Below, one piece after another: positions 8,672 to 19,025 of a stretch of 64,000 nt of DNA (the stretch's first letter is position 1; every line of letters begins with the position of its first letter). The notes below the pieces were generated by a model, which did no database searches, was not told where the DNA came from, and saw only the letters and a program-made list of their open reading frames with translations. The stretch is taken from NCBI RefSeq assembly GCF_009765685.1, contig NZ_LMUY01000052.1, positions 1 through 64,000 on the forward strand. Direction: 5' to 3'. The DNA is from Acidisphaera sp. L21. Its GTDB lineage: Bacteria > Pseudomonadota > Alphaproteobacteria > Acetobacterales > Acetobacteraceae. A program made the translations under genes and the position numbers.

Positions 8672-9655
8672 GTGTCGCCGTTAAGGTTCCTGCGCTTCCT
8701 GCTGGCGCGGTTGGCGAAGATGATCGTGGTGGTATTCGCGATCATCTGCGTCAACTTCCTGTTGATCCACGCCGCCCCCGGCGACCCGGCAAGCGTCATC
8801 GCCGGGCAGTCCGGCGCGGCGGATGCCAAGTTTGTCGAGCAATTGCGCCACGAATTCGGCCTGGATAAGCCGTTGAGCACCCAATTATGGATCTACGTCT
8901 CCTCGGTAGCAGAGGGCGACCTCGGTATCTCCCACCGGCAGCAGAGGACGGTCCTAAGCCTGATTATGGAACGTCTGCCGGCAACGTTGCTGCTGACCTG
9001 CGTGGCCTTTGCCTTTGCCCTGATGGTCGGTATCGCATTGGGGGCGGCGGCGGCGCAGCGTGTGGGCACCTGGGCGGATAGCGTGATTACCGTCATGGCG
9101 CTGGCCTTCTACGCTACGCCGATCTTCTGGGTGGGGCTGATGCTGGTGCTGGTGTTCAGCGTGTGGCTCGGCTGGCTGCCGTCGTTTGGCATGAACACGG
9201 TGGGCGCGGATCTGCACGGGTGGGCCGCAATGGCCGACACGGCGCAATATCTGGTGTTGCCGGCGCTGACGCTGGGGCTGTTCTATCTGGCGGTGTACGC
9301 ACGGCTCACCCGCAGCGCGATGCTGGATGTCGCGGGCGAGGACTACATCAAGACTGCCCGGGCCAAGGGAGTGCCGGAGGGGCGGATCCTGCGCCGCCAC
9401 ATCCTGCGCAACGCATTGCTGCCCGTTGTGACGCTAGCCGGCATCCAGGCCGGGCAATTGATTGGTGGTTCCGTGCTGGTGGAAACCGTGTTCGCCTGGC
9501 CCGGCATCGGCCGCCTCGCCTTCGATGCGCTGTTGGCACGAGATTACCAGGTGTTGTTGGGCGTGTTCCTCACGACCTCCATCCTGGTGCTGGTGTTCAA
9601 CCTACTGACCGACCTGCTGTACCTGGTCATCGACCCGCGGATGCAGGCGCAATGA
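8672..9655 (+). CDS. ABC transporter permease, DppB/OppB type
   Basis: 327 residues from a GTG start three bases after the SBP stop. It has the N-terminal helix and long periplasmic loop of DppB-type permeases (F-L-L-I-H-A-A-P-G-D-P-A), about six membrane segments, and the EAA loop near YIKTARAKGVPEGRILRRH that contacts the ATPase. It ends I-D-P-R-M as is usual. It pairs with the next permease to form the channel of the peptide-type importer. Stop and next start overlap by 4 bases. Confidence 0.93.
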   Translation: MSPLRFLRFLLARLAKMIVVVFAIICVNFLLIHAAPGDPASVIAGQSGAADAKFVEQLRHEFGLDKPLSTQLWIYVSSVAEGDLGISHRQQRTVLSLIMERLPATLLLTCVAFAFALMVGIALGAAAAQRVGTWADSVITVMALAFYATPIFWVGLMLVLVFSVWLGWLPSFGMNTVGADLHGWAAMADTAQYLVLPALTLGLFYLAVYARLTRSAMLDVAGEDYIKTARAKGVPEGRILRRHILRNALLPVVTLAGIQAGQLIGGSVLVETVFAWPGIGRLAFDALLARDYQVLLGVFLTTSILVLVFNLLTDLLYLVIDPRMQAQ

Positions 9656-10485
9656 GGTCGTTCGCCCGCGCCTTCGCACGCAATCGTGGCGCCGTGGTGG
9701 GGCTGGCGGTCCTGGTGCTGGTGGCGCTCGTCGCTGCGCTGGCGCCGGTGCTGTTCCCGTTCTCGCCTTGGGACATGCAGGGCGCGCCGTTCGCGCCGCC
9801 GGGTGACGAGGGGTTTCTGCTCGGCTCGGACTCGCTGGGGCGTGATGTGGCGGCGGATATCGCCTACGGCGCCAGCGTCTCCCTCCTGATCGGCGCGGTC
9901 TCTACGGCGGCGGCGTTGCTGCTGGGCGTCGTGTTGGGTGCCGTCGCCGGGTATGCCAGTGGCCTGGTGGATGACATCATCATGCGCGTGACGGAGTTCT
10001 TCCAGACCGTCCCGTCCTTCATTCTGGCGGTGGTGCTGGTGGCAATCTTCACCCCCAGCCTATCCTCCATCGTCGCCGCCATCGCGCTGGTATCCTGGCC
10101 GCCCGTCACCCGCGTGGTGCGCGCTGAGTTCCTGACGCTGCGCACGCGCGAGTTCGTGCAGGCGGCGGAAGTGCTGGGCCGATCGCGCACCGCCATCATC
10201 TTCCGGGAGATTTTGCCGAACGCGCTGTCGCCCATCATCGTGCTGGCCAGCCTGATGGTCGCCAGCGCGATCCTGCTGGAATCCGCCCTGTCCTTCCTGG
10301 GGCTGGGCGATCCGAACCTAATGTCCTGGGGCTTCATGATCGGCGCCGGGCGCAGCGTCATCCGCCTGGCCTGGTGGATGAGCGTCTTCCCCGGCCTGGC
10401 GATCTTCCTGACGGTGCTGGCGCTGAACCTGGTCGGTGAAGGCCTGAACGACGCGCTGAACCCACGCCTGGCGCGGCGGCGATGA
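9652..10485 (+). CDS. ABC transporter permease, DppC/OppC type
   Basis: 277 residues starting at the ATGA overlap with the previous gene. One N-terminal membrane helix is followed by the H-x-L-G-x-D-like DppC segment (LLGSDSLGRDVAADIAYGA), about five more helices, and the EAA motif around REFVQAAEVLGRSRTAIIFRE. It is the second half of the transmembrane channel. It overlaps the ATPase gene by 4 bases, implying coupled translation. Confidence 0.93.
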   Translation: MRSFARAFARNRGAVVGLAVLVLVALVAALAPVLFPFSPWDMQGAPFAPPGDEGFLLGSDSLGRDVAADIAYGASVSLLIGAVSTAAALLLGVVLGAVAGYASGLVDDIIMRVTEFFQTVPSFILAVVLVAIFTPSLSSIVAAIALVSWPPVTRVVRAEFLTLRTREFVQAAEVLGRSRTAIIFREILPNALSPIIVLASLMVASAILLESALSFLGLGDPNLMSWGFMIGAGRSVIRLAWWMSVFPGLAIFLTVLALNLVGEGLNDALNPRLARRR

Positions 10486-12092
10486 CATTGCTCAGCATCG
10501 ATGGGCTGACAGTTTCGCTGCCGCCGGGTGCGGACCGGCCGAACGCGGTGGAAGACGTATCGTTCAGCCTGAACGCGGGCGAAATTCTGTGCATCGTAGG
10601 GGAAAGCGGGTCGGGAAAATCCGTCTCCGCCGCCGCATTGACAGGGCTGCTACCGCGCGGGCTGGGCGTAACCGCCGGCAAAATCGTGTTCGAAGGGCGG
10701 GATTTGCGCGGCGCTTCCCAGGCCGACATGCGCGCGCTGCGCGGCGCCCGCATCGGCACCGTGTTCCAGGAACCAATGACCGCGCTGAACCCCCTGATGC
10801 GCGTGCATGACCAGGTGGCGGAGGTGATGCAGGTGCATAACCGCCCCGTCGGCCGCCGGGTGCAGGAGTTGCTGGAGGCAGTGGGCCTTCCCGACCCGGC
10901 GCGCATCGCCCGATCCTATCCGCACGCTTTGTCCGGCGGGCAGCGGCAACGGGTGATGATCGCGGCGGCATTGGCGTTGGAGCCCGCGATCCTGATCGCG
11001 GACGAGCCGACGACTGCCCTGGACGTGACGACGCAGAAGCAGATCCTGGCATTGATCCGGGAAATCCAGTCACGCCGGGGCACTGGCGTGCTGTTCATCA
11101 CGCATGATTTTGGCGTGGTGGCGGAAATCGCCGACCGCGTCGCGGTGATGCAGCGCGGCCGGATCGTAGAGCAGGGTGCAGCAGCGGACGTGTTGAACCA
11201 GCCGCAACATCCCTACACACAGGCGCTGATCGCCGCTATTCCGCACCGGCCGCCGCAGGCGCGGCCCGATGCGGTGGGCAAGCCGGTACTGGAACTGGTG
11301 AGCGTGGGTAAAACCTACCATTCCCGCGGTGTGTTTCGCGCCGGGCGCACGGTGGCCGCTGTGCAAGCGGCGTCACTGCAAATCCGCCGCGGCGAAACGC
11401 TGGGGTTGGTGGGCGAAAGCGGGTCGGGCAAAAGCACGCTGGCGCGCTGCGTCGTGCGACTGGTCGTGGCGGATGAAGGTGCGATCCGCTTCGGCGACAC
11501 CGACCTGCGCCCGCTGTCCCGCGCCGATTGGAAGCCCTACCGCAAACGCATCCAGATGGTGTTCCAGGACCCGTTCGCCTCGCTGAACCCAAGGCGCAAG
11601 GTGGGCGATATCCTGATCGAGGGGCCGCTCGCCCACGGCACCCCGGCGGCAGAGGCGAAGGCCCGGGCCAAGGATCTGCTGGCGCTGGTGCAGTTGGACC
11701 CTGGGGCGGCGGACCGCTTCCCGCACGAGTTCAGCGGCGGCCAACGCCAACGCATCGGCATTGCGCGCGCGCTGGCGATGCAGCCGGAATTGCTGATTGC
11801 GGACGAACCCGTCTCCGCTCTGGACGTGTCGGTGCAGGCGCAAATCCTGGCCCTGCTGGAGGATCTGCGGGTCCGGCTGGGCCTGACGATGCTGTTCATT
11901 ACACATGACCTGCGGGTTGCGGCGCAGATTTGCGATCGTGTGGCGGTGATGCGGCGTGGGCAGATTGTCGAACAGGGCTCGACCGCCACAGTCTTCGCCA
12001 ACCCGGCGCACGAGTACACGCGGGCGTTGCTGGACAGCGTGCCCGGCCGCGGCTGGACTCCGCCCGACCAACCCACGGGAGCCACGACATGA
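10482..12092 (+). CDS. Fused dual ATPase of peptide-type ABC transporter (DppD-DppF fusion)
   Basis: 536 residues carrying two complete ABC cassettes. The first has Walker A GESGSGKS at 40-47 and signature LSGGQRQR. The second has Walker A GESGSGKST at about 311-319 and signature FSGGQRQR. Walker B motifs (LIADEPTTALD, LIADEPVSALD) are intact in both, so both should hydrolyse ATP. In many species these are separate DppD and DppF proteins. It powers the importer encoded just upstream. The stop codon overlaps the desaturase start by 4 bases. Confidence 0.95.
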   Translation: MTLLSIDGLTVSLPPGADRPNAVEDVSFSLNAGEILCIVGESGSGKSVSAAALTGLLPRGLGVTAGKIVFEGRDLRGASQADMRALRGARIGTVFQEPMTALNPLMRVHDQVAEVMQVHNRPVGRRVQELLEAVGLPDPARIARSYPHALSGGQRQRVMIAAALALEPAILIADEPTTALDVTTQKQILALIREIQSRRGTGVLFITHDFGVVAEIADRVAVMQRGRIVEQGAAADVLNQPQHPYTQALIAAIPHRPPQARPDAVGKPVLELVSVGKTYHSRGVFRAGRTVAAVQAASLQIRRGETLGLVGESGSGKSTLARCVVRLVVADEGAIRFGDTDLRPLSRADWKPYRKRIQMVFQDPFASLNPRRKVGDILIEGPLAHGTPAAEAKARAKDLLALVQLDPGAADRFPHEFSGGQRQRIGIARALAMQPELLIADEPVSALDVSVQAQILALLEDLRVRLGLTMLFITHDLRVAAQICDRVAVMRRGQIVEQGSTATVFANPAHEYTRALLDSVPGRGWTPPDQPTGATT

Positions 12093-12994
12093 ACACGTCG
12101 ACCCCACGCGTCTTATCCGGTGCCGAGGTTCGCGCGCTATCCGTTCGATCCGATGTGCAGGGCGCGATCCAGATCGGGCTGCACCTGGCGTTCATAGGCA
12201 TCGCGGGCACGCTGGTCGCGTTCTCCGGTCCGTGGACGGTGGTGCCGGCGATCATCCTGCTGGGGTTGTCGCAGTCGACGCTGTTCGCGCCGATCCACGA
12301 GACGATGCATCTGACGGCATTTCGCAGCCGCCGGGCAAATGCGGTGGTCGGCTGGCTGGCGGCCTGCCCGTCCACGCTGAACTGGCATTTCTACACCGTG
12401 TTCCACCTGGCGCATCACCGCTTCACCCAGGACCCGGAGCGCGATCCGGAACTGAGCCCGCGGCCGCCCGCCAGCCTGGATGGCTACCTGATGCGGGTGT
12501 TGGCGGTGAATTACTGGCGCGCCCGGGCCGTTGTGCTGCGGGATTGCTGGCGCGGTGATCTGTCCGCCTATCCGTATATTCCCACCACCTCTGCCCCCCG
12601 CGTGATCGCCAGCGTACGCTGGATGAGTGCGCTGGTCGCCGTGCTCGCCGTTGGGTCGGCGTGGCTATTCGGTTGGTGGGTGCCGTTCGTGTTCTGGCTC
12701 ATCCCACAGGCGATGGGCCAGGTGTTCCTGCGGCTTTACTTGCTAACGGAGCATACCGGCTGCGACGAAACCCCGAACGGGCTAGTCAACACCCGCACCA
12801 CGCTCACCAACCGCATGATCCATCTGCTGATGTGGAACATGAGCTATCACGCGGAGCATCACCTCTACCCCTCCATCCCGTTCCACCGCCTGCCGGATGC
12901 CCACGTCGCAGTGCGCAGCCGGCTGGGGGTGATCCAGGACGGGTATGCGCGCTGGCACGCGGCCTACTTGAAGGGTATCCTAGGCCGCGCGTGA
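12089..12994 (+). CDS. Membrane fatty acid desaturase family protein
   Basis: 301 residues with the three histidine boxes of membrane di-iron desaturases and hydroxylases: HETMH, HLAHH and HAEHH. Four or so hydrophobic segments surround them. It would use O2 and an electron donor to desaturate or hydroxylate a lipid or related hydrocarbon chain at the membrane. Its start overlaps the ABC ATPase stop in an ATGA, so it is translationally coupled to a transporter operon, an unexpected partner. Its 3' end overlaps the convergent ureG by 15 bases. Substrate and regiospecificity are unknown; carotenoid or sterol-type hydroxylases share these boxes. Confidence 0.85.
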   Translation: MNTSTPRVLSGAEVRALSVRSDVQGAIQIGLHLAFIGIAGTLVAFSGPWTVVPAIILLGLSQSTLFAPIHETMHLTAFRSRRANAVVGWLAACPSTLNWHFYTVFHLAHHRFTQDPERDPELSPRPPASLDGYLMRVLAVNYWRARAVVLRDCWRGDLSAYPYIPTTSAPRVIASVRWMSALVAVLAVGSAWLFGWWVPFVFWLIPQAMGQVFLRLYLLTEHTGCDETPNGLVNTRTTLTNRMIHLLMWNMSYHAEHHLYPSIPFHRLPDAHVAVRSRLGVIQDGYARWHAAYLKGILGRA

Positions 12995-13603
12995 CAGGCC
13001 GCCGGATTTCTCGACGAACGCGGTGATGGCATCCACACCGTCGCCGGCGCGGATGTTGGTGAACACGAACGGGCGATCGCCGCGCATCTTGCGACTGTCG
13101 CGGTCCATCACCTCCAGGCTGGCGCCGACATGCGGGGCCAGGTCGATCTTGTTGATCACCAGCAGGTCGCTGCGGGTGATGCCGGGTCCGCCCTTGCGGG
13201 GGATCTTGTCGCCGGCGGATACGTCGATGACGTAGATGGTGATGTCGGCCAGTTCCGGGCTGAACGTGGCGGCCAAATTGTCGCCGCCGCTTTCGATCAG
13301 GATCACGTCCAGCTTCGGAAACCGCGCGCACAAATCGGCGACGCCAGCCAGGTTGATGCTGGCATCCTCACGGATTGCGGTGTGTGGGCAGCCGCCGGTT
13401 TCGATGCCCAAAATCCGCTCCGGCGGAAGTGACCCGGCTCGGGTGAGGAACTGGGCGTCCTCCTTCGTATAGATGTCGTTGGTGATGGCGGCGATGTTGT
13501 AGTGCGGTGACAAAGCGCGGCAGAGCTTGTCCATCAGCGCCGTCTTCCCCGTGCCGACCGGCCCGCCGACGCCAACCCGTAATGGCCCGTGTGTACTGCT
13601 CAT
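12980..13603 (-). CDS. ureG: Urease accessory GTPase UreG
   Basis: 207 residues with the SIMIBI-class P-loop GPVGTGKT near the N-terminus (residues 14-21), the C-P-H nickel/zinc-site motif ([11 protein letters not shown]) and the [14 protein letters not shown] segment. It hydrolyses GTP during nickel insertion into the urease active site together with UreE, UreF and UreD. Start at ATG 13603 gives the family length and overlaps the ureF stop by 4 bases; it is the last gene of the ure operon. Its 3' end overlaps the convergent desaturase gene. Confidence 0.97.
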   Translation of the reverse strand: MSSTHGPLRVGVGGPVGTGKTALMDKLCRALSPHYNIAAITNDIYTKEDAQFLTRAGSLPPERILGIETGGCPHTAIREDASINLAGVADLCARFPKLDVILIESGGDNLAATFSPELADITIYVIDVSAGDKIPRKGGPGITRSDLLVINKIDLAPHVGASLEVMDRDSRKMRGDRPFVFTNIRAGDGVDAITAFVEKSGGLSRAA

Positions 13604-14259
13604 GTGCGAAATAGCCTCGTATATTGCGTCTCGTGCCGCATGGCGGCGATGTCGGAGCGGAAGCACGCCCCGCCGATATCATCCAGGCCGGCGGTGGCCG
13701 TGTCGTGGGCGATGGCGGTGATCAGCGGCGCCAGCCCAGCGAGAATGCGCAGCCCGGCGGTTTGTCCCAACGGCACCAATCGCACTGCCGCGGATACCAA
13801 ATTGGCGGCGAAGGCGTGCAGCAGCCCGGTGGTGGCGTCATCCTCCGCCACGCCGTGTGCCGCGGCCAGCGACCCTACCGCGACCGGATAGGCAACCTGC
13901 CCGGCCTGGGCGGCCAGCAACGGCGCACCCCATACCTTTCCCGCCAGGGCGAAGGCGGTGCCTTGCGCCAATGTCTCCAGTCGACGCTCGGCACATGGCT
14001 GCGCAGCAGCGGCTAGTTCGGCGATTTCGGCCAGTGTGTCAGCCGTCGTCGCTCGATGAGCATGGCGCAGCAGAATGGCGTCCGTGCGTCCGGCGCCATG
14101 CGCCAGCACATCGGCCAACCAAGCGGCGGCGGTGGCCTCGTCCGTTACATCCCGCGCCTCGATCGCCCATTCCAGGCCGTGGCTGTAGGCGTAGGCGCCG
14201 GTCGGGAAGGCGGGCGACAACCAAGTGAGCAGCAGCGGTAGAGTGGTGCTAGTCGTCAT
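13600..14259 (-). CDS. ureF: Urease accessory protein UreF
   Basis: 219 residues from ATG 14259 ([28 protein letters not shown]). The S-P-A-F-P-x-G-A-Y-x-Y-S-H-G-L-E motif near the N-terminus is diagnostic for UreF. It is an all-helical protein that bridges UreG and UreD on apo-urease and controls GTPase activity. An in-frame ATG 12 codons earlier is less likely because it lies deeper in ureE. It overlaps the ureE 3' end by 11 bases and ureG by 4. Confidence 0.95.
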   Translation of the reverse strand: MTTSTTLPLLLTWLSPAFPTGAYAYSHGLEWAIEARDVTDEATAAAWLADVLAHGAGRTDAILLRHAHRATTADTLAEIAELAAAAQPCAERRLETLAQGTAFALAGKVWGAPLLAAQAGQVAYPVAVGSLAAAHGVAEDDATTGLLHAFAANLVSAAVRLVPLGQTAGLRILAGLAPLITAIAHDTATAGLDDIGGACFRSDIAAMRHETQYTRLFRT

Positions 14260-14713
14260 GGTGGTGATGGTGACCGCCGCCCGAATAGGCGCCACCTTCG
14301 GGGTCGAACGGGGCGTCGATCGCGTGGGCGTGGCCGCCCAGGCCGTGAATCATGTCGGCGATCACGTGGTCGGCCCGGATACGAATGCGATCACCCAATA
14401 ATTGCACCGGCAAATGCCGGTTCCCGAGATGCCAGGCGATGCGCACCAATTCGGCTGGGCCATGCGCGTGGATTTCCAGCAGCGGTTCTGCCTGGGCAAT
14501 GACCTGGACGACCCGGCCATCCGCCAATTCCAGCCCGTCGCCGTCGCGCAGGCGCACGGCCTGCGGAAGATCCAGCAGCAACTCCGCCCCGGCGGCGGTG
14601 GATAGCAATATGCGGCGGCGGTGGCGGCGGTCGAAATCGATCAGAACGCGGTCGGCGATCTCGCGACCGGCCCAGGTTCCGGCGGGAAGGACGGCGGTGG
14701 CGTGCAGGGTCAA
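14249..14713 (-). CDS. ureE: Urease accessory nickel metallochaperone UreE
   Basis: 154 residues beginning at a TTG that overlaps the ureC stop (TTGA), the same coupling geometry as the rest of the operon, and giving normal UreE length. The middle has the UreE signature [16 protein letters not shown]. The C-terminus is a histidine tail ending [10 protein letters not shown], which binds nickel for delivery to UreG and urease. Any longer version of this frame runs far into ureC and is not credible. Confidence 0.93.
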   Translation of the reverse strand: MTLHATAVLPAGTWAGREIADRVLIDFDRRHRRRILLSTAAGAELLLDLPQAVRLRDGDGLELADGRVVQVIAQAEPLLEIHAHGPAELVRIAWHLGNRHLPVQLLGDRIRIRADHVIADMIHGLGGHAHAIDAPFDPEGGAYSGGGHHHHHDD

Positions 14714-16416
14714 AACAGGAAGTACCGCTGCGCCATCGGCAACTCGGTCGCCGGGGCGCAGGTCAGCAACACGCCATCGGCGCGCACCTCGTAGGTTTCC
14801 GGATCGACCTCGATATTCGGCATCGCGTCGTTGTGGATCATGGAGTGTTTGCCGATCCCGCCGCGCGTGTCCTTCACTGTGGACAGCATCCGACGCAGCC
14901 CCAGCGTGTGGGCCAGATCTGCCTCCATCGCCGCGCCCGACAGGAAGGTGATGCAGGTTGCCGCCAACGCGCCGCCGAGCGTGCCGAACATCGGACGGTA
15001 ATGCACTGGCTGCGGGGTCGGGATGGAGGCGTTCGGGTCCCCCATCGGGGCGCAGACGATCATTCCACCCTTGATCACCAGGTCCGGCTTCACGCCGAAG
15101 AACGCCGGGGACCACAACACCAGATCGGCCAGTTTCCCAGCTTCGATGCTGCCGACTTCGTGGCTCAGCCCCTGCGCGATGGCGGGGTTGATGGTGTATT
15201 TGGCGACGTAGCGCTTCGCCCGCGCATTATCGGCCGCGCCATCGCCGGGCAACGCGCCGCGCTGCAGCTTCATTTTATGCGCGGTTTGCCAGGTGCGGAT
15301 GATCACCTCGCCAACCCGGCCCATCGCCTGACTGTCCGAGCTGATCATGCTGATCGCACCCATGTCGTGCAGGATGTCCTCGGCCGCAATTGTTTCGCGC
15401 CGGATGCGGCTTTCGGCGAAGGCCACGTCCTCCGGAATGTTCGGGTCCAGATGGTGGCAGACCATCAGCATGTCCAAATGCTCGTCCAGGGTGTTGGACG
15501 TGTAGGGGCGCGTCGGGTTGGTGGACGATGGCAGCACGTTCGGCAGCCCGGCGACGCGCAGGATATCCGGCGCATGGCCGCCGCCGGCGCCCTCGGTATG
15601 GAAGGCGTGGATGGTGCGGCCCTTGAACGCAGCGATCGTGTCCTCCACGAAGCCACTCTCGTTCAGCGTGTCGGTGTGGATCATCACGGGAACGTCGAAC
15701 CGGTCCGCAACCGACAGGCAGCAATCGATCGCCGCCGGGGTGGTGCCCCAATCCTCGTGCAGTTTCATCGAGGACGCGCCGGCCCGCAGCATTTCCTCCA
15801 GCGCCGCCGGGCGGGAGGCATTGCCCTTCGCCGAGAAAGCCAGGTTCACCGGCAGCCCCTCTGCCGCCTGCAACATACGCGCGAGGTACCATGGGCCCGG
15901 CGTGCATGTGGTGGCCGACGTGCCGCTGGCCGGCCCAGTGCCGCCGCCGCACATGGTGGTGATGCCGGAGGCCACTGCCTCCTCCACCTGCTGCGGACAG
16001 ATGAAATGGATATGCGCGTCCACCCCGCCGGCGGTCAGGATCTTGCCTTCGCAGGCGATTACCTCCGTACCTGGGCCAATGATGATGGTGATGCCGGGCT
16101 GCACGTCCGGATTGCCGGCCTTGCCGATGGCGGCGATGCGGCCGTTGGTGATGGCGACGTCGGCCTTCACGATGCCCCAATGGTCCAGGATCAGCGCGTT
16201 GGTGATAACGGTGTCGACCGCGCCCTCCGCCTGGCTGCGCTGAGACTGGCCCATGCCGTCACGGATGACCTTGCCGCCGCCGAACTTCACTTCCTCCCCA
16301 TACAGGGTCAGGTCACGCTCGACCTCGATGAACAACTCCGTATCGGCCAGGCGCACTCGGTCGCCGGTCGTGGGGCCGTACATGTCGGCGTAGGCACGCC
16401 GGGTGATGCGGGTCAT
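14710..16416 (-). CDS. ureC: Urease alpha subunit
   Basis: 568 residues, the standard UreC size. The amidohydrolase H-x-H is in [14 protein letters not shown]. The lysine expected to be carbamylated and bridge the two nickel ions is Lys218 in [10 protein letters not shown]. The active-site flap region [22 protein letters not shown], with its mobile Cys and His, is intact. It hydrolyses urea to ammonia and carbamate in the cytoplasm. Overlaps of 4 bases with ureB and ureE show tight coupling. Confidence 0.98.
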   Translation of the reverse strand: MTRITRRAYADMYGPTTGDRVRLADTELFIEVERDLTLYGEEVKFGGGKVIRDGMGQSQRSQAEGAVDTVITNALILDHWGIVKADVAITNGRIAAIGKAGNPDVQPGITIIIGPGTEVIACEGKILTAGGVDAHIHFICPQQVEEAVASGITTMCGGGTGPASGTSATTCTPGPWYLARMLQAAEGLPVNLAFSAKGNASRPAALEEMLRAGASSMKLHEDWGTTPAAIDCCLSVADRFDVPVMIHTDTLNESGFVEDTIAAFKGRTIHAFHTEGAGGGHAPDILRVAGLPNVLPSSTNPTRPYTSNTLDEHLDMLMVCHHLDPNIPEDVAFAESRIRRETIAAEDILHDMGAISMISSDSQAMGRVGEVIIRTWQTAHKMKLQRGALPGDGAADNARAKRYVAKYTINPAIAQGLSHEVGSIEAGKLADLVLWSPAFFGVKPDLVIKGGMIVCAPMGDPNASIPTPQPVHYRPMFGTLGGALAATCITFLSGAAMEADLAHTLGLRRMLSTVKDTRGGIGKHSMIHNDAMPNIEVDPETYEVRADGVLLTCAPATELPMAQRYFLF

Positions 16417-16718
16417 AGCGCACCCATGATGTCGCCGCGGAAGCCGTAAACCTCACGAGCGCCACGGAATGGCACGAGCGTCACCTCTCGCGCCTGCCCT
16501 GGCTCGAAGCGGACGGCGGTGCCGGCGGCGATGTCCAGCCGCTGGCCGCGCGCCTTGGCCCGGTCGAAATCCAGCGCCTTGTTAGTTTCGGCGAAATGGT
16601 AATGGCTGCCCACCTGGATCGGGCGATCACCGGTGTTGGCGACGGTGACGGTGGTGCGGGGCTGGCCGGCATTCAGCTCGATATCGCCATCCAGCGTGAT
16701 GATCTCGCCCGGGATCAT
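16413..16718 (-). CDS. ureB: Urease beta subunit
   Basis: 101 residues starting MIPGEI, with the typical [17 protein letters not shown]-x-E-x-N region of UreB and the Y-G-F-R end. It is a structural subunit of the (UreABC)3 complex that packs against the alpha subunit flap. ATGA overlaps link it to both ureA and ureC. Confidence 0.97.
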   Translation of the reverse strand: MIPGEIITLDGDIELNAGQPRTTVTVANTGDRPIQVGSHYHFAETNKALDFDRAKARGQRLDIAAGTAVRFEPGQAREVTLVPFRGAREVYGFRGDIMGAL

Positions 16719-17017
16719 CGGATCGGCTCGTGCACGGTGACGAGCTTGGTGCCGTCGGGGAACGTTGCTTCCACCTGAACGTCGGCAATCATCTCGGCAA
16801 TGCCCTCCATCACCTGGTCCCGCGTCAGCACGTGGGCGCCGTGCTCCATCAGGTCGGCGACGGTGCGGCCGTCGCGGGCGCCCTCCACCACGAAATCGCT
16901 GATCAGGGCCACGGCCTCCGGATGGTTCAGCTTTACGCCACGGGCCAGGCGTTTGCGCGCTACCTCGGCCGCCATGGCGATCAGCAGCTTGTCCTTCTCG
17001 CGCGGGGTCAGGTTCAT
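16715..17017 (-). CDS. ureA: Urease gamma subunit
   Basis: 100 residues from ATG 17017 ([13 protein letters not shown]), the canonical UreA start and length. It has the [31 protein letters not shown] core and ends [13 protein letters not shown]. It is a small structural subunit of bacterial urease. It starts 4 bases after the ureD stop. Confidence 0.97.
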   Translation of the reverse strand: MNLTPREKDKLLIAMAAEVARKRLARGVKLNHPEAVALISDFVVEGARDGRTVADLMEHGAHVLTRDQVMEGIAEMIADVQVEATFPDGTKLVTVHEPIR

Positions 17018-17021
17018 CGGG

Positions 17022-17843
17022 TCAGCAGCTCCAAACTCGGGGCAGCGGGCGGTCGCCGCGCAACGTGGCCAATCCTGCCACGATCGCGGCCCGTGCACAG
17101 GCCCCATCGTTCGCAATGATGCGGGCAATCAGCAAACTCTGCATGACGGAGGCACCGGCCTGCCAGGGTTCCAGCGCGGCGCGCAAGGCATCCAGCCGGT
17201 CCGCCGCGTCTGGCGACGCGTAGATCAGCGTCGCCGCAACGTGGCCGCCAGCCGCGATCGCCGGGCGATCGAGCAAGTCTTGCACGGGGCCATGCAGTCT
17301 GATGGCATCATGCAACAGCAGCGCGCCGCCCTGGCGGACCTGGATGGTATCGCTCAGCATCGCGTGACGCAGGGTTTCGCCCATCAATGCACGGCCGAAC
17401 ACCAGGGTTTCGACGCCCAGGAACCAGGCATCCGGCGCAAGGTCGACGGCCAGCCTGCGGTCCAGCGCGCAGCCGTCGAACAGGATGGTTTCCTGCGGCA
17501 GCCATTCCAGCGCCGCCCCCGCCTCCACCGTCAACGCCGTGCGCACATGCGCCGGGTCGCCACCCGGGGAGCGATAGAACCGCTCCGCCGCCTGGCTGGC
17601 CACCGTCAGACGAGTGCCCGGCCCGGCGCGAATGGCGGTGTCCAACCGATCCCCTTGCGCCACCCCGCCCGCACTGTTGAGCGTGACGGCACTCGTCCAG
17701 CCGCCGCGTTCCGGCCGGGGCCAGCGCGCCTTCAGGCAGCCCTCCTGGCGAAACCGGTCCAGCACGGTGTCGCCATCCCGGTCCTTCACCGCGATCCGCA
17801 AGGCGCCAAGCGACCGCTGCAGCGTTGCCGCAGCCGCGGTCAC
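17022..17843 (-). CDS. ureD: Urease accessory protein UreD
   Basis: 273 residues. Diagnostic UreD features are the [11 protein letters not shown] motif after residue 50 and the A-A-E-R-F-Y-R-S region. UreD binds apo-urease and forms the path through which UreG-bound nickel reaches the active site. It is the first gene of the ure set here (order D-A-B-C-E-F-G) and begins 7 bases after the stop of a small lipoprotein gene. Sequence divergence of UreD is normal for the family. Confidence 0.93.
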   Translation of the reverse strand: MTAAAATLQRSLGALRIAVKDRDGDTVLDRFRQEGCLKARWPRPERGGWTSAVTLNSAGGVAQGDRLDTAIRAGPGTRLTVASQAAERFYRSPGGDPAHVRTALTVEAGAALEWLPQETILFDGCALDRRLAVDLAPDAWFLGVETLVFGRALMGETLRHAMLSDTIQVRQGGALLLHDAIRLHGPVQDLLDRPAIAAGGHVAATLIYASPDAADRLDALRAALEPWQAGASVMQSLLIARIIANDGACARAAIVAGLATLRGDRPLPRVWSC

Positions 17844-17850
17844 GCGGGCA

Positions 17851-18237
17851 TCATCGCGTCAATTCGCGCTGCTGCTGGGCGACACTGTTGCCGTATTGAC
17901 GACCAAGCTGGTTCACGCCCGAATCCAGTTGCTGGCGATTGATCTGCCCCTTGTTGAATTGCTGCTGCAGCGCGACGACGCCCTGGTTGTGCTGCTGCTG
18001 CAGATTGCTGATCGACTGGTTATAGCGTTCCTGCCGCTGCCGCAGTTGAGAGTCACCCCGCCGGTCATCGGCCTCACGACGTTCCTCATACTGGCGCGGC
18101 GGCGGACGACCGCCATACCCGTAACCGTAGCCCGGCCCGCGATCATAGCCATATCCCTGGGCATCACAGCCGGTCGCCACGACGCTCATCAGCGCCACCA
18201 TTACGATACCGGCCAGCGAAACCGCGCGAATTGTCAT
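17851..18237 (-). CDS. Small Gly/Tyr- and Gln-rich lipoprotein between urt and ure genes
   Basis: 128 residues. It has a hydrophobic signal segment ending in a lipobox-like V-A-T-G-C, then a Gly-Tyr repeat (GYGYDRGPGYGYGYGGR), an acidic/basic stretch, and a C-terminal Gln-rich helical region with repeated L-Q-Q-Q units that could form a coiled coil. ATG 18237 is chosen for its GGGAG site; a GTG three codons earlier is possible. It lies in the same orientation between urtE (89 bp upstream) and ureD (7 bp downstream), so it is probably co-transcribed. Function unknown; an envelope location is inferred from the lipobox. Confidence 0.75.
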   Translation of the reverse strand: MTIRAVSLAGIVMVALMSVVATGCDAQGYGYDRGPGYGYGYGGRPPPRQYEERREADDRRGDSQLRQRQERYNQSISNLQQQHNQGVVALQQQFNKGQINRQQLDSGVNQLGRQYGNSVAQQQRELTR

Positions 18238-18326
18238 TGCCGCCACTCCCTGTCCAATAGATGACGGAATGTAACAGCCGAACGGGGCAGTTTCAGGGCA
18301 GGAACGTCTCTATCGTGGGTTCCGTC

Positions 18327-19022
18327 TTAGACGGAGAGACGGCGGCGCACGTCATCTTCGTCCAGAGTGCCTGCCGGGCCGCTCAGCACGATGTCGCCGC
18401 GATCCATGATCGACATGCTCTGCGCCAGTTCGCGGGCAAAGTCGTAATATTGCTCCACCAGAATGATGGCCATCTCGCCCCGCGTGCGCAGCAGGGTGAT
18501 GACGCGCCCGATATCCTTGATGATGCTGGGCTGAATGCCCTCGGTCGGCTCGTCCATGATCAACAGGCGGGGCTTCATGACCAAAGCGCGTGCGATGGCG
18601 AGTTGCTGTTGCTGGCCGCCCGACAGATCGCCACCGCGGCGCCGCAGCATGGTCTTCAGGATGGGGAACAGTTCGAACATCTCGTCCGGCACCCGGCGTT
18701 CGCGCCGGGGTAGCACGGCGAAGCCGGTTTCCAGGTTTTCCCGCACCGTCAGCAGTGGGAACACGTCCCTGCCCTGCGGCACCCAGGCGATGCCGCGGCG
18801 CGCGCGTTCGAAGGTAGGCATGCGCGTGATGTCCTGGCCCTCCCACATCACCTTGCCCGCGCTGACGGGATGGGCGCCGGTGATGGCCCGCAACAGGCTG
18901 GTCTTGCCCACACCGTTGCGGCCCATGACGCACGTAACGGCGCCGGGCACCGCTTGTAGCGAGACGTTGCGCAGCGCGATGGCGGCGCCGTAATGCAGGT
19001 TGACGCCTTCGACGCTCAGCAT
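18327..19022 (-). CDS. urtE: Urea ABC transporter ATP-binding subunit UrtE
   Basis: 231 residues, a LivF-like ABC ATPase. Walker A is GRNGVGKT at 34-41, the signature is LSGGQQQQ and Walker B is LLIMDEPTEG followed by IQPSII, a UrtE-typical stretch. With UrtD it powers the UrtBC channel for urea import. The preceding order A-B-C-D and the downstream urease genes support urea over branched-chain amino acids. It starts 3 bases after urtD. Confidence 0.95.
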   Translation of the reverse strand: MLSVEGVNLHYGAAIALRNVSLQAVPGAVTCVMGRNGVGKTSLLRAITGAHPVSAGKVMWEGQDITRMPTFERARRGIAWVPQGRDVFPLLTVRENLETGFAVLPRRERRVPDEMFELFPILKTMLRRRGGDLSGGQQQQLAIARALVMKPRLLIMDEPTEGIQPSIIKDIGRVITLLRTRGEMAIILVEQYYDFARELAQSMSIMDRGDIVLSGPAGTLDEDDVRRRLSV

Positions 19023-19025
19023 GGC

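Noticed and set aside
14833-16449. 538-codon open frame antisense to ureC
   Set aside because: It is a mirror of the GC-rich urease gene, full of Arg/His/Gly/Ala with no domain; ureC on the other strand is certain.
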